Shown: positions 38,609 through 55,365 of the stretch, one piece after another
Layout of the letters: each line of letters begins with the position of its first letter
Numbering within the stretch: position 1 is the stretch's first letter
Assembly (NCBI RefSeq): GCF_027596085.1
Contig: NC_072453.1
Span: 5,529,448-5,593,447, forward strand
DNA length: 64,000 bases
Direction of reading: 5' to 3'
Origin: Anoplopoma fimbria
Taxonomy: Eukaryota > Chordata > Actinopteri > Perciformes > Anoplopomatidae
The notes under the pieces: generated by a model
The model's input: the letters and a program-made list of their open reading frames with translations, nothing else
Told to the model about the DNA's origin: nothing
Database searches by the model: none
Translations under genes and position numbers: made by a program

Positions 38609-40236
38609 TCAGTCAGACTGCAAGAGAAGAATGAAGAAAGTGATCAATGTCAAAATTGAATTGACCAAATGGAAATAATACATACTACATTTTAAAAGTA
38701 ACCTCCCAAACTACCAGAACTATCTCCACTTACATCACTAAGATCCCCCATATCTGGTGTTGTTCCTTTGTTACTGGTAGCCATTTCATTAATCATCTGA
38801 AAGAGAAAACCCATATAAATATTAATATTGCATATAATATAATATTATATAATAATATAATTATATAAATATTGCAAAGTGCATGCCCGTCTTCCAAAAA
38901 TCTTGAACATTATCATAATTTAGTTGATCTTATAACTGGACACATTGCATTTACTCACATCCATGTATCTCTCGTACTCCTCCTTTCCCTCGTCTTCTTC
39001 GTGCTCCCAGTCCCTCCAGTTATCAAAGTCTACAGCAATCCAGCTGGGCTGCAAAGACATTTTTTATTTCTACCCTCATAGTACTTTTAGTTGAAGTGTC
39101 ATTTAAACTTTCAAATATCAGGAGTCAAGCCCATGTTTCTAATTCAGCATGTGTTTTTCTGAGCACCCACAGTGTGTCAGGAGTTTTTCAACAGAGGGGT
39201 TAGAACCTGATGTGGTATCATTTGATTTGCAAATAGTGTGGTGAGAAATATACAAAATATTTCGGACAAATTACACCATTTCTATAGAATCCAGGATCTA
39301 AAAGTATAACACATGGAATTCACAAGATCATTTAAAACATTTCTGAGGTCCTGGGAATGTTAATACCTAAATGTGGGTGACCAATGTTGAGAATTGATTT
39401 AGTTAGAAAATATGGTGACTGTACATTTCAAGCAAAGAGACACACAAATACACACACATGCACTTACCTTAGCTAGATCCTTCTGGAGATGAGGCCATGC
39501 ATAATCAGGCTTCACCTTCCTTATCAAGAAATTGATGCTGCGGTCATAGACTCTTTCTCTGGAGTCCTTTTAAAGTGTTATCAGGAAAAAATCAACACAA
39601 TTATATAAAACAGTACACTGACTGTATGTCTCAGCATACAACATATAGAATCAATTATAATCCATTGGTCTCACCAAAAAATCAGACACTTACATTGATT
39701 AGAACTTTTTCGTAGAAGTGCAGCTCATTGTAGAACACGTCATCTGTGTCGTTTTTGCAGCTGTTGTAAAGACAGGACAGGGTTGTCAAGGGAACAATTT
39801 AGTACAAAATATATACAATTTGAAACATTTTATTTTATAGACAACTGGCCACATGATTTTCAATAAATGCTGTTGCTCAAAGTATGTTACTCAAGACAGA
39901 GATAGAAAGCAAGAAAGAGATTTCACTAACAGAGAAACAAAAGAGAACACATGCCTAAACTCACCATAAAATCATTTTATCTGTCTGGATATCAACCTGG
40001 ACATCTTTAGGTCTCTGAACCATGAAGTTGATGGTTACATATTTCTTTCTGTCAAACCACAGCGCACGTGCTGGCTGGCTGTTAAGACACAGAGAAACTG
40101 TTATACTTAAGAATCAAATATATGATCATACATTAGGATTAGTGAAAAAAAAAAAGCAAGTCTTGGTCATTAGTACTCAAGAAGAGACTGGCAGCACTTA
40201 CCTCTCCTCTGGTCTGACAATTTTTGGCTTGTTCAT
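38609..40236 (-). CDS. ptges3l: Ptges3l, p23/CS-domain protein, 7 exons, 158 aa
   Basis: A p23-like protein related to prostaglandin E synthase 3 and the HSP90 co-chaperones, reported as muscle-enriched in vertebrates. Exons in transcript order: 40202-40236, 39965-40078, 39694-39760, 39468-39566, 38959-39048, 38734-38796, 38609-38617; total 477 nt. Start chosen at MNKPKIVRPEES, the only ATG in frame ahead of the conserved QPARALWFDRKKYVTINF. The CS fold runs from about residue 14 to 110 (VQVDIQTDKMIL, CKNDTDDVFYNELHFYEKV, DRSINFLIRK, AWPHLQKD). Next comes the p23 signature WIAVDFDNWRDWEHEEDE and a low-complexity acidic tail ending MGDLSDSD. The last coding exon is only 9 nt (Ser-Asp-stop). 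The gene is head to head with kat7 and tandem with aarsd1. Confidence 0.95.
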
Positions 40237-40360
40237 TATAATTCTTGCGCAGTTCTGTGACAGAAACTACTTTCTTATTCCTTTAACTTCCAGAAAGTAA
40301 AAAGCATGTGGCTTGTTTGTTCGGGCTGTGTGCTCTAATGCAGTGACCAGGCCCTGGAGG

Positions 40361-40388
40361 CTATATATAGAGCAGTTGGTATCAGCTG
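40361..40388 (-). promoter_or_regulatory. ptges3l: MEF2-type / TATA-like box and E-box upstream of ptges3l
   Basis: CTATATATAG at 40361-40370 fits the MEF2 consensus YTAWWWWTAR on either strand and could also serve as a TATA box, about 125 bases before the ptges3l ATG. CAGCTG at 40383-40388 is an E-box of the MyoD type, 12 bases away. Muscle-type control of ptges3l would fit its reported expression. Motif evidence only. Confidence 0.5.
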
Positions 40389-41215
40389 CTTGGGGACATG
40401 CCTGCCTCGGCCCCTTCCCCTCACCCTTTATAGTCTGCCAGTGGAACTCTCGGGAAAACAAATGCATTTTCTAGGTTCTCCAACTTCAGCCACCCCCAAC
40501 CCTGGGTGCTAAATCAGTGAAGGTGGGGGCGGGGAGACACAAAACGGAACAGGGTGACAACAAATGGGACATCTGAACATATAGAAACAGCATTTGTAAC
40601 CATAGACTTCAATAAACACCTGATGTAAATTGCACTATTTGTATTGTTCTTTTCAGTTTTTGTTTTACTCTTTTGTAGTTATTTTGTAAATACGTTAAGT
40701 GATGAGAAAACTAAGTCATCACTGTAGTGGAGGTTGAACTACATTTACAATCTATATATTTTCATTTAGGTAAGTAGGGGAATTTATGGATCAATTTGGA
40801 TTTTTCACCAAAAAGTGGATATATTGTCACATATTTCATGTGAAAAAAAAGGATGGTGGGTAGGATAAGAGTTGACTGACAATTAAAGGTGTATAACTAT
40901 CTTTAATGTACACTATTGTAATTTGACCAAAAAACAAACAAACAATACATTAGGCTAAACTTAAATACTTAAACTCCATCTGCCAAGGAAGACTACATTT
41001 AAATGCTTCAGAAAAAAGTTGTGTATCTTGATAGCTTAGTTTGTCATAATTATTTTAATGGTATAAACTAGAAAATCAAGATGCTAGTTTGAATGTCGTT
41101 AATCTGTAGTAAATGCGCTGCTAAACGTAGTTAATATTAGATTAGACTACTTTTGATGTCGTTGGTGGCTGGTTAAGTCTATGTTAGTGAAACGAACCAC
41201 AACAGTGCACAGAGT

Positions 41216-41265
41216 CGCCCCCTGCTGGTGTGGAGGCGCACTCCATATATGGCTCACCGGAAATG
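41216..41265. promoter_or_regulatory. kat7: CTCF-like, CArG and ETS sites in the ptges3l / kat7 divergent promoter
   Basis: Three motifs lie in 50 bases. CGCCCCCTGCTGG (41216-41228) is the reverse complement of the CTCF core CCAGCAGGGGGCG. CCATATATGG (41243-41252) is a perfect SRF CArG box. ACCGGAAATG (41256-41265) is a strong ETS/Elk site, three bases from the CArG box, the arrangement of a serum response element. They sit about 185-230 bases before the kat7 ATG at 41449, in a region of raised GC. Confidence 0.5.
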
Positions 41266-41448
41266 CAGTTCTCTGGCCCGTCTGTGTGGAGAATGTGGCG
41301 CGATAGACCCGGGCGACGCTGTGTACATATAAACTTCTGCCTGAAAATAATCAATAAAATAGTTTTCTAAGGTCTTTTTTTTAAGTTTGGGAAATTCTGC
41401 CATTTCTAAACTACAATCCCGCAGGAAGTACCGCGCATCAAGCTGAAA

Positions 41449-47647
<6,199 letters not shown>

Positions 47648-47725
47648 GCACTAAGATGCTCAGGCTACTGAATAAACTCAACTCCAGCCTCACCAGCCAC
47701 AACTAGCCTAGACCTACGAACTGTC

Positions 47726-47731
47726 AATAAA
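47726..47731 (+). terminator. kat7: Polyadenylation signal of kat7
   Basis: AATAAA, 79 bases after the TAA at 47647, giving a very short 3' UTR of about 0.1 kb. Another AATAAA on the plus strand lies further right, near 48379, inside the tac4 region, and would serve only as a distal alternative. Confidence 0.65.
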
Positions 47732-48054
47732 GACCAGTGTTCATTCTTTTTGTTCATGATTTTACCCTCCTTTATTTGTCACTGAACTTTTTTTTTTACT
47801 TTTATATTTTACTTCCATTTAGATTTTAAAGCTACATACGTTCCAAGTCCAATGATTCTCGTCTTAAATATTGTCAAACAATTTACAGTAGAGAATCTCT
47901 TTGTCCTATTTGTTTTAAAAACTGCCTTCATCTAATAAGCTTTGAATGTTAAATGATACATGGTCCAGTGTTGTGGATAAAATGAATGTTGGCTTTGCTC
48001 ATGCAAAAAAAAAAAGACATACCTGCATTTATCAGCATTTACATGCTGTTATTT

Positions 48055-48060
48055 TTTATT
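48055..48060 (-). terminator. tac4: Probable polyadenylation signal of tac4
   Basis: TTTATT on the plus strand, reading AATAAA on the minus strand, about 190 bases after the proposed tac4 stop at 48248. It leaves about 0.3 kb between the ends of the convergent tac4 and kat7 transcripts. Confidence 0.5.
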
Positions 48061-48247
48061 TCATTCAAGAAATGTGCATTTTTAAGATGGTAGTTTTTGT
48101 TTGGGCTTAATACAATAATTGTTAGCATGACTTGAAATCGTAAGCGGAGTGTATTTTCAGGAGTATGATGTAAGGTAACGTTTTCTTTGGTTGGTGTAAA
48201 ATTGTATAGATCATCATAATGTGTATTTTCTTTTTTTTTTAGCTCCA

Positions 48248-49440
48248 TCAATACAGGATTTGGACCCATTCCTCAGATGAACCTGCCAAATGATGGAATA
48301 ATAAATGATAGATATTTTTAATTTGCTGAGAATATACAAAAAAAATTAAGACAATACCACTGTAAGAATGCACATAGAAATAAAACAACCTCAGGTTTTT
48401 ATACTGATACAATCATACCTTGCTTGTGTGGTTTCTCCGAAACATCGATCGCAGTGGTTGTTGCAGACAGAATTTCTCTGGTTAAAGATTCTGTAAAAAA
48501 ACGGGAAACATTTTAACTTAACATTTCAATGGGCCCGTCTATGCCTTGTACTTTTAATGATAGCTGTTCAATGTGTATTAGCAATTTGGTATTTTTTAAT
48601 ATCAATAAAGCTGCTTTGATATTTTGAAATGAGTTGGATATGTCTGTTGGTATTTGTGCTTACCTCTGCTGGAAATGCTTCTCCCCATCAGACCCACAAA
48701 CATCTCTCCTTTGTTTCCTATAAATATGAGAAAGATGCACACATTTCAGTAAGAGTTTAATGGGTAAAAGTTTATAATGATGTAGCCATAAAATACGTCA
48801 TTTAGATTAGAGTTTTGTTATAAAGTTATCAACAGCCAGTGATTGGGCCAGTAATGTTTTTCAAAGACAGTTGAGATATTACATTAAACTACAGTGTGAG
48901 AGCAACATCAAGTAACTTACGTCTATTTACTTTAAACGGTTGCTTTATACCTGTGAGATAAAAATGGAACCAAAGTTACAAACTTATTTTAGTCATGTAC
49001 CAGTCTTTTCCTATTTATCACCGCAGACACATTACGATATAATGAAAAAACAATATTTTAAATATGTAATGTTTTTTTTTTTGCAGAGTTAGGCCACCTG
49101 AGCGTTTCCCCATCAGTCCATAGAAGCGAAGGGATTTAGATCTTTTCATCAAACTGGCCAACGGATGGGTCAGACTTGCCTCCAGTGACTCATCCTGCCA
49201 GAAAAAATATTAACACTAGTAATTTCTCACTGGAGTAAAATAAAAATACATATTTTGTTTTATAAATAATTTCCTATATTGTCATCAAAATATTTCTGAT
49301 AAGAACATTTAATCACGGATGCTCACCTGCCAGTCTCGAGATAACCCTCTCTCCTCTGCCACACTAGAAGACAGTGCCTCGTAGGTTTGCACCAAAGCAC
49401 AGAAAGTCACAACAACAAGCTGGATCTTCCAGTTATCCAT
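48248..49440 (-). CDS. tac4: Tachykinin 4 precursor with two tachykinin peptides, 133 aa
   Basis: A secreted neuropeptide precursor; mature tachykinins act on NK receptors. Coding exons in transcript order: 49327-49440, 49098-49194, 48921-48950, 48664-48717, 48419-48490, 48248-48282 (402 nt). The signal peptide is residues 1 to about 23 (MDNWKIQLVVVTFCALVQTY). The first peptide, after Lys-Arg, is SKSLRFYGLM followed by GKR, so it is amidated. The second, after Arg-Arg, is NKGEMFVGLM followed by GR, also amidated. The small exons 3-6 are each phase 1, so they can be skipped without a frame change, as in other tachykinin genes. The C-terminal end GSSEEWVQILY depends on the last splice (acceptor TTTGGCAG); if the donor at 48418 is not used, the frame would end in GMIVSV instead. 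The identification as tac4 rests on the FYGLM core and on the position next to kat7, as in human 17q21. Confidence 0.9.
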
Positions 49441-49578
49441 TTCGTCAGGAGGAAAAGCTCTGGTTCCGTAGCTCTTCAATCAAATTTATTTTTAACTTAA
49501 AATGCTAAAAACACTTAAATGATATTGGGCAGATGTGATTCAGTGTTATTCTATCTGCCTTAGCTGAATTCAGGGTGC

Positions 49579-49585
49579 ATTTATA
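49579..49585 (-). promoter_or_regulatory. tac4: TATA box of tac4
   Basis: ATTTATA on the plus strand reads TATAAAT on the minus strand, about 140 bases before the tac4 ATG at 49440, a suitable place for a TATA-driven start of a regulated neuropeptide gene. Position and sequence only. Confidence 0.5.
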
Positions 49586-52500
49586 CCTCTACTCCCCATG
49601 CTGCTAGACCCCTCCCCCTCCAAACATGATTATGCACTTTCCCCCATTGCAAATTTTGAAACTTCCAGATTTGATATATTGCATAAGGTCTCTTTTCATC
49701 TGAAGTATTAACTATTTTGCAGCCATTACACATTAAATATCTGATGAATCAAAGAATATTTTCAATTGAATATACTGCATTTCTTCTCGCGTAGTTGGAA
49801 CAAAGTCCTCCAATGATTTACAAGCAGAGTTAAATCCTTAGAAAGAAAACCTAACATGTTCAATAATATAAGAGCTTAAATATTTACATTTGAGATGGTC
49901 ACCTTTCATTTCCATTTTTATTAGACATCTGGATGGTTATTGGTCTAAAAATATCCTTGTGATGTGCACATGCTTCTTTGATATCACAGAGGAGGAGGGC
50001 AGGACATGCAGGCGAGTCGGATCTCCGGCCACCGCTTTGCAAATAAACCCATTTGCTTTGAAGGGAGTGCTTTATTTGCTGGCCAATTGACTTGGCAGCA
50101 ACTTGGGATTTATGAAGCAGAATAACAGACGTGACCTCTGATTTTTTGATTTATAAAAACTTAGGAATAAAATGCCAAAGTTTCTACATAACACTGACGG
50201 CCAGAGGATAAGCAGAGCAACAAAACAAATGCTAATTATTTATGAACACCAGCAAATAGACAGTTGACATTTCCAGTGCAATGTAATATGTATGACATGT
50301 ATTGGATGCTGTAACCTGAAACCAACTGAAATATACCAATAATTGTAACTTTTTGATCATGGGTTATATGAGTAGAGTCATTTATTCACCATCTCCTCAG
50401 ACGATAAAACTGTTCGTAAACCTTTTCGTGATCTTTACTTAGCCATTTAAATTCTGTATTATAATGAAAGGTGGGCTTTTTTCCCCCCAACACTGGCTAT
50501 AGAAATTTCTGGAGAGGCAATTACTTGACAATCTGTGTGCTGTAAGGACGCCCACTTGAAACAAAGCTGACACATACATCAAATGCTTTGATCCACGCAC
50601 AGGTGCTTCTAAAAGCAAGAAAAGCCCGGGACAATTAGGCCCTGAAAGGCAATTACACCTGAACAGCCCCTTGTGTGCGCATAGTCTAGCTAATGTGGAG
50701 TGTTGAATCAAAATAAATCAGACGCACAACATTTGCATATGAAATGGTTCAGTCACAAAGAGTTCCCCTTAATAACAGAACACAGTATTTCCATGAGACG
50801 CAGGGGAGCAGTTCTAAAAGGCCATTTCAGGGTTTGCACTGCTCACTGTGTAAACCTCTGGTACATTTCACCTTCAAATATATGACTTTTTTGTTGATTT
50901 ATAAATCTCAAATGGCATTTCAATATATATAATAGAAGTATATTGTTGTGGATCACCTTCTTACAACTGCATCATGGGATATTATGTAATCTGCAAACCT
51001 GGTTTCTGTAAGAGTCTGTAAGAGCTGTAACTGTAATCTGACGTTTAAATTAAGGCATGTTCAGAACATGCATGGTTGAAGAAGTCAACTGTGCTTCATT
51101 TTTAATAGGAGAGACTTGTCCATTGAGACAACATCAAGAGTTACTGCAATGTTTTGCTGTTGTTTTTTGTTGAGGAAATGGAGAAAAAACAGTCAACCTT
51201 GTATCCCCTGCTGCCATACAATTCTTAATTTAGACAATTACAGGCTGTTTCTTGTCTGAGTAGGCCATGAATTTAAGCTGTTGACTCCTACCAGTCTGTA
51301 GTTGCCAGCTGTTCTTCACTGTGATGCGCTGTGGTGGTTGCATCAAGTCTGGTGAGGCCAGCAGACTCAACAAACTGGCAAGGAAGGACAGCTCTGTGGT
51401 CAGTGGCAGAGAGGAGGATAAGGGAGAAGATCAAAAACCAACCTAGACGTACCCCTCTCATCATCTCCACCATGAGCTGTGAGGCAGATGAGCAGCTCAC
51501 TCAGACACTGCATCATCCCACCAAATCCAGAGACTCAGACTTGAACCTGCTGCTGTCAAACTGTACAACAGCAGTGGAAACCATGCACGCACTATGTTAC
51601 ATTATTCTATAAGTCTAACGCCATAAACAATGTTATATTGTTGTGCAAACAAAGCCGTCTTTTAATACTTAAAAAATAAATTCTTAGGAAGGCCTACTTT
51701 TTTAATGACTATTATTGTACTACTGTACATTTCAAATCGCATCCGATATAGAGTAAAAAACAGAAATCTTGATAGTGTGTGAGAATGGAATAGAAGAAAG
51801 GAGATTAATCAGCAGGTGCAGCAGTAAGAAGCTGCTGGTGTGTCTGGCAGTTTATAGCCCCAGTTTATAACTCCTCTGATCCTCCGGAAGAGATACAAGA
51901 TCAATCGAGTTCAATGTGTAACTTTAGGCCTCTACTTTCACTGGCCGAGTTTCGGGGGATGGCAAGAGGTTGAGACAGTTAAGCAAATATCATGCAGGAA
52001 ATGTACACAGAAAATATAATAAATAATGACACATCACGGATTTAAGCGCAGGTAGAGAACAAGTTAATAGTGTATGAGCGTGTGGAGACAGTGGTCATGG
52101 GAGGAAGTGATAACTTGGTTATATGAAAAACTAGAATGAATACTGAGTAAACTAGTGACTAAAGCCCTCAAAGCCTGAGGGTGGCAGTGGTGAAACATTT
52201 TGTATGTCGACTACCGTAAAACCTGAAGGAAAAAGAAGTAGATCCTTGACATTATTGTAATTCGGCAAAGTAAAAAAGAAAAATGTTGCATCCACCTTTA
52301 TTAATGAACCATCCTGTGAAAAGTGATATCAAATGTTGAATCACTAACAGGTGCATTCTGGGTCTGGCTAAATGCTAACATGCTAATGGACCTTCCAGTA
52401 GTGACTTCTGCTTCATTGAGGAACTTTTACCATTAACTTAGAGGAGCACAGTGGGGCAGAGATGCTGAGTGGACTGGTTATACTGGGAGAGAGATGCTGA

Positions 52501-52658
52501 GCATTTGAGTACTTATTTTGGGTTCAAGACACACAGAGGACGTTCAAACAGGTGAGTACAACAAACTCACTGAATTCATCCAGGTGAGAACGTTAACCAT
52601 CACCTAGCAACATAGCGTCGTGTGCACTATTAAGGTAGGCCTACAGTCTCCCCTATGC

Positions 52659-52662
<4 letters not shown>
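49586..52662. other. Intergenic, no gene; AT-rich blocks and a possible LINE fragment
   Basis: Nothing here looks like a conserved exon. 49880-50160 and 50570-50770 are non-repetitive, AT-rich blocks with homeobox-like cores (CAATTAGG, GGCAATTAC, TTTATGA) and could be enhancers. 51310-51420 may be the end of a LINE reverse transcriptase and is listed separately. The remainder is unremarkable AT-rich DNA. Confidence 0.4.
51310..51610 (+). mobile_element. Possible degenerate LINE reverse-transcriptase tail
   Basis: One frame reads CGGCIKSGEASRLNKLARKD then SSVVSG, which resembles the C-terminal CWGG...RLNKLIRKASSVVG segment of fish LINE polymerases. A neighbouring frame reads VAERRIREKIKNQPRRTPL. 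The two parts are in different frames, so if real the copy is dead. No poly(A) tail or target duplication was seen. Confidence 0.4.

Positions 52663-52728
<66 letters not shown>
52663..52728 (+). repeat. (GT)n microsatellite
   Basis: 33 uninterrupted GT units. Confidence 0.95.
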
Positions 52729-52730
<2 letters not shown>

Positions 52731-55213
52731 CTGGGCTGTAGCTGCTGTATTTATTTTGGTTGGCAAGAAACTTCAAAGTATAGTGTTAATTAACACTAAT
52801 CATCAACAGAAGTTGTAAATGCTCAATGCTTTTCTTATAGAATTGTTGCATTAATTAGTCTTAAATTGAACAAAATGATTTTATTTTATTCCTCAGCTAT
52901 TAGAAAATACAGTACAGATAAATGACATGGGGTGGCAGTCGAAGACGGCTCCTTGTTAGAGCAGATAATCTCCTGTTGACAGGTACTGTGTTATCAGATG
53001 AGTCAAGCCCAGCAGATGCTGCACTGTGGTGAGTTTAGACGAGAGGCTTGATATCATCACCTCTTAGTCTGACAGAGCGGCTTTAAGGCTGACTGGTAGG
53101 CCTGCTATCTCCCCACAATCTAGACCCGTCTTGACACTGACAAATGAGTCCATTCATGAGGACTAAGTGGGCTCTACTGGAGCTGCTCAGTCAAGTAAAG
53201 AAAAGTCACATAAAAATTCTCGTCCTTGAATAAATATTTGTGTAATATGTTACGATACCTTAAATATGTAAATATTCTTACGTATTTTCTTTCTAAAAAA
53301 TTGTAGTTAAAACTATTAACGGCCTTAAGATGCTACACTCCATCGGCAATCTCTAAAAATATTAATGAATAACATGTCACCAGCGCATTTATTCATTTAT
53401 TATATTTAAGTTTTATGATTGTAGGTTTATCTGTTGTAGTCAGGTTAAATATTTTTTGACAGGATACATCTCAGTCAGCAGGTGGCAGTGTTGTCTAACA
53501 GATAAAATCAAAGCACCAAAACCTGCAGTGCTTTACCAAAATGTTGTCCCCCTCCTCCTATCGCTCAATATATTTTAAGAGAACTTTAAAGCCTACATGA
53601 TGAATTTTGTTGCGTGTACTTGGCTGACATATCCCCCAAAATAAAGAATGGGCAAGTTCTGTCTTGGTCAGATGAAATGTGACACTTATTATGATTTGTC
53701 TTTGATTTTTATGGTTCATTTGTGTTCTGTTTGTGAGTTTTTTAAACTTGAAACATTCAAGTGTCAGCATATAGGGATTTTACCACCACAAAGAAATCCG
53801 GGTATTTGTTGTTGCACACAGTAAACTGGTGACGATTTTACTGTGTTGAATTTATAAAAGATGACAACCTTTGATGTTGTAAAACGCCAGTTTTGCATAA
53901 ATCAAGAAGATTTTGGGACTTTTTGTTATGACATCTGCTCAGACCACAATGTGGATATCAAAACAAACACTTTTAGTATAGTTGAAAAAGGTTCATAATT
54001 TAATCACAACACCATCACTAAGACATTATGCTACTCTGCATATCATTTTAGATCATATTTCTGAACAATCAAAGGTAAATCTTTCAGTAAAAAATATAAA
54101 TACAAATATCTTCATAAGATGTATCACAGCCATGTTTTATTTGTGAGACACAAATAGTTTTCATGTTGAAGTATCAAACACCAGAATAGATCAGACATTG
54201 TATGATGAAGACTCCATCCATACAATGGTAGGCGGTACAACCTACTGTACATGCAACTATAAATTATCATAGGAGTTTTCACTGTTGCCTGAGTGCTTGT
54301 TCCCCTAGTTGTTTTTCCCGTTTGGTGCCCTGTGGCACTTTATTGTGGTTTCTCTAGAGAGGCCATATTTTGGCTTTTCAAGGCTCTGTGAGAATGAAAT
54401 ATTACTGTCTGCCTTTTGCATGCTCAGACTGGGGGCTTCAGGCTGGTACTGTGGTGATCCTGTCTCCATGTGTCTGACAGTGTGAGACACACTGGTGTCA
54501 TGGGATTGGCTGCACCAGTCATGAACCTTTTTTTTTTTTTTACATCTCAGCACCAAAAACCACAGCAAACACCATATCCAAAATGCAGTGCCGGGCCTTG
54601 CTCGATGGCACACTGAGCGTGCTCCAGTGTAAGAGCACTGTAAAGAGCGAATGTCATCACTATTGGATAATAAGGGCACCCGCCACAATCATACGTCGGC
54701 AGGTTGTGTGGATGTCTTATCGCAGTGGTCACACTTTTTGGAGGTGAGGTTGTCAGATGGTGGAGGTTCCCTGAAGCTTCCAAGATTTGCTTTGAAATGG
54801 CTGGGTTAAAAAGCGGCGGATTCTTGGCTTTGAAGTTATTCAAAATCTCCCTGAGGGGTTTGAGTTTCAGTGTCACCTCACGAGTTCGAGGAAATAGTCA
54901 GTAAAATACCAGTTCAGTGACTGTCCCAGCTGCATTCCCAATTGGGACGCTTTCATTGGTGGATGGCTTGTAAAGTTGCCATGACCTTAGTGTTTAATTA
55001 CTGTTTCATATTTGCATACTAACACAATCACAAGTTGCATTACAGGTATTGTCTGCTGTGCACGCTATCATTATTTAGTCACAACTGGGTGGTTTCAATA
55101 ACTTGAGCAATTATTTTGCTGGCAAGAAACTCCCTTGATAGCGTGGCCTCATCTGACCTTCAGATATAAAGGTCAAGTGAAACAGTTCTGGAAGTGACAT
55201 AACATCATTTGGC
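52729..55213. other. Intergenic, no gene recognised
   Basis: Mostly AT-rich. A CTCF-like TCAGCAGGTGGCAGTG lies at 53475-53490. The minus-strand open frames at 54305-54876 have no recognisable domain and no matching splice signals. 54950-55190 is a non-repetitive block with TTTAATTACTG, TTTGCATA and AATTATTTTGC cores that could be a regulatory element. Confidence 0.35.
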
Positions 55214-55365
55214 CTAAAGGAATTGTTTGCCATTAAGGGAAATATGCTTTTTTCTCTGGGGATATGAGCCAGAGAGCCAGGCTAGTTGTTTCCCCGTCTT
55301 TGTGCTAAGCTTTAGAAGAGATTAAGATGAAAACATTGATACCACTCTCATAAGTATTTCCCAAT
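55214..55365 (+). mobile_element. Partial second copy of the foldback MITE-like repeat
   Basis: AAAGGAATTGTTTGCCATTA, AGGGAAATATGC, GAGAGCCAGGCTAGTTGTTT, CCCGTCTTTGTGCTAAGCTT, GAAAACATTGATACCACTCT are typical phrases of the family found at 27950-28425, here shortened by internal deletion. Confidence 0.55.

Noticed and set aside
48376..48381. Plus-strand AATAAA as the main kat7 polyadenylation signal
   Set aside because: A canonical signal already lies 79 bases after the kat7 stop at 47726; the distal one is inside the tac4 region and is at most an alternative.
54305..54876. Two overlapping minus-strand frames of 109 and 127 codons
   Set aside because: No domain or family motif, and no splice acceptor/donor pattern that gives a continuous exon.
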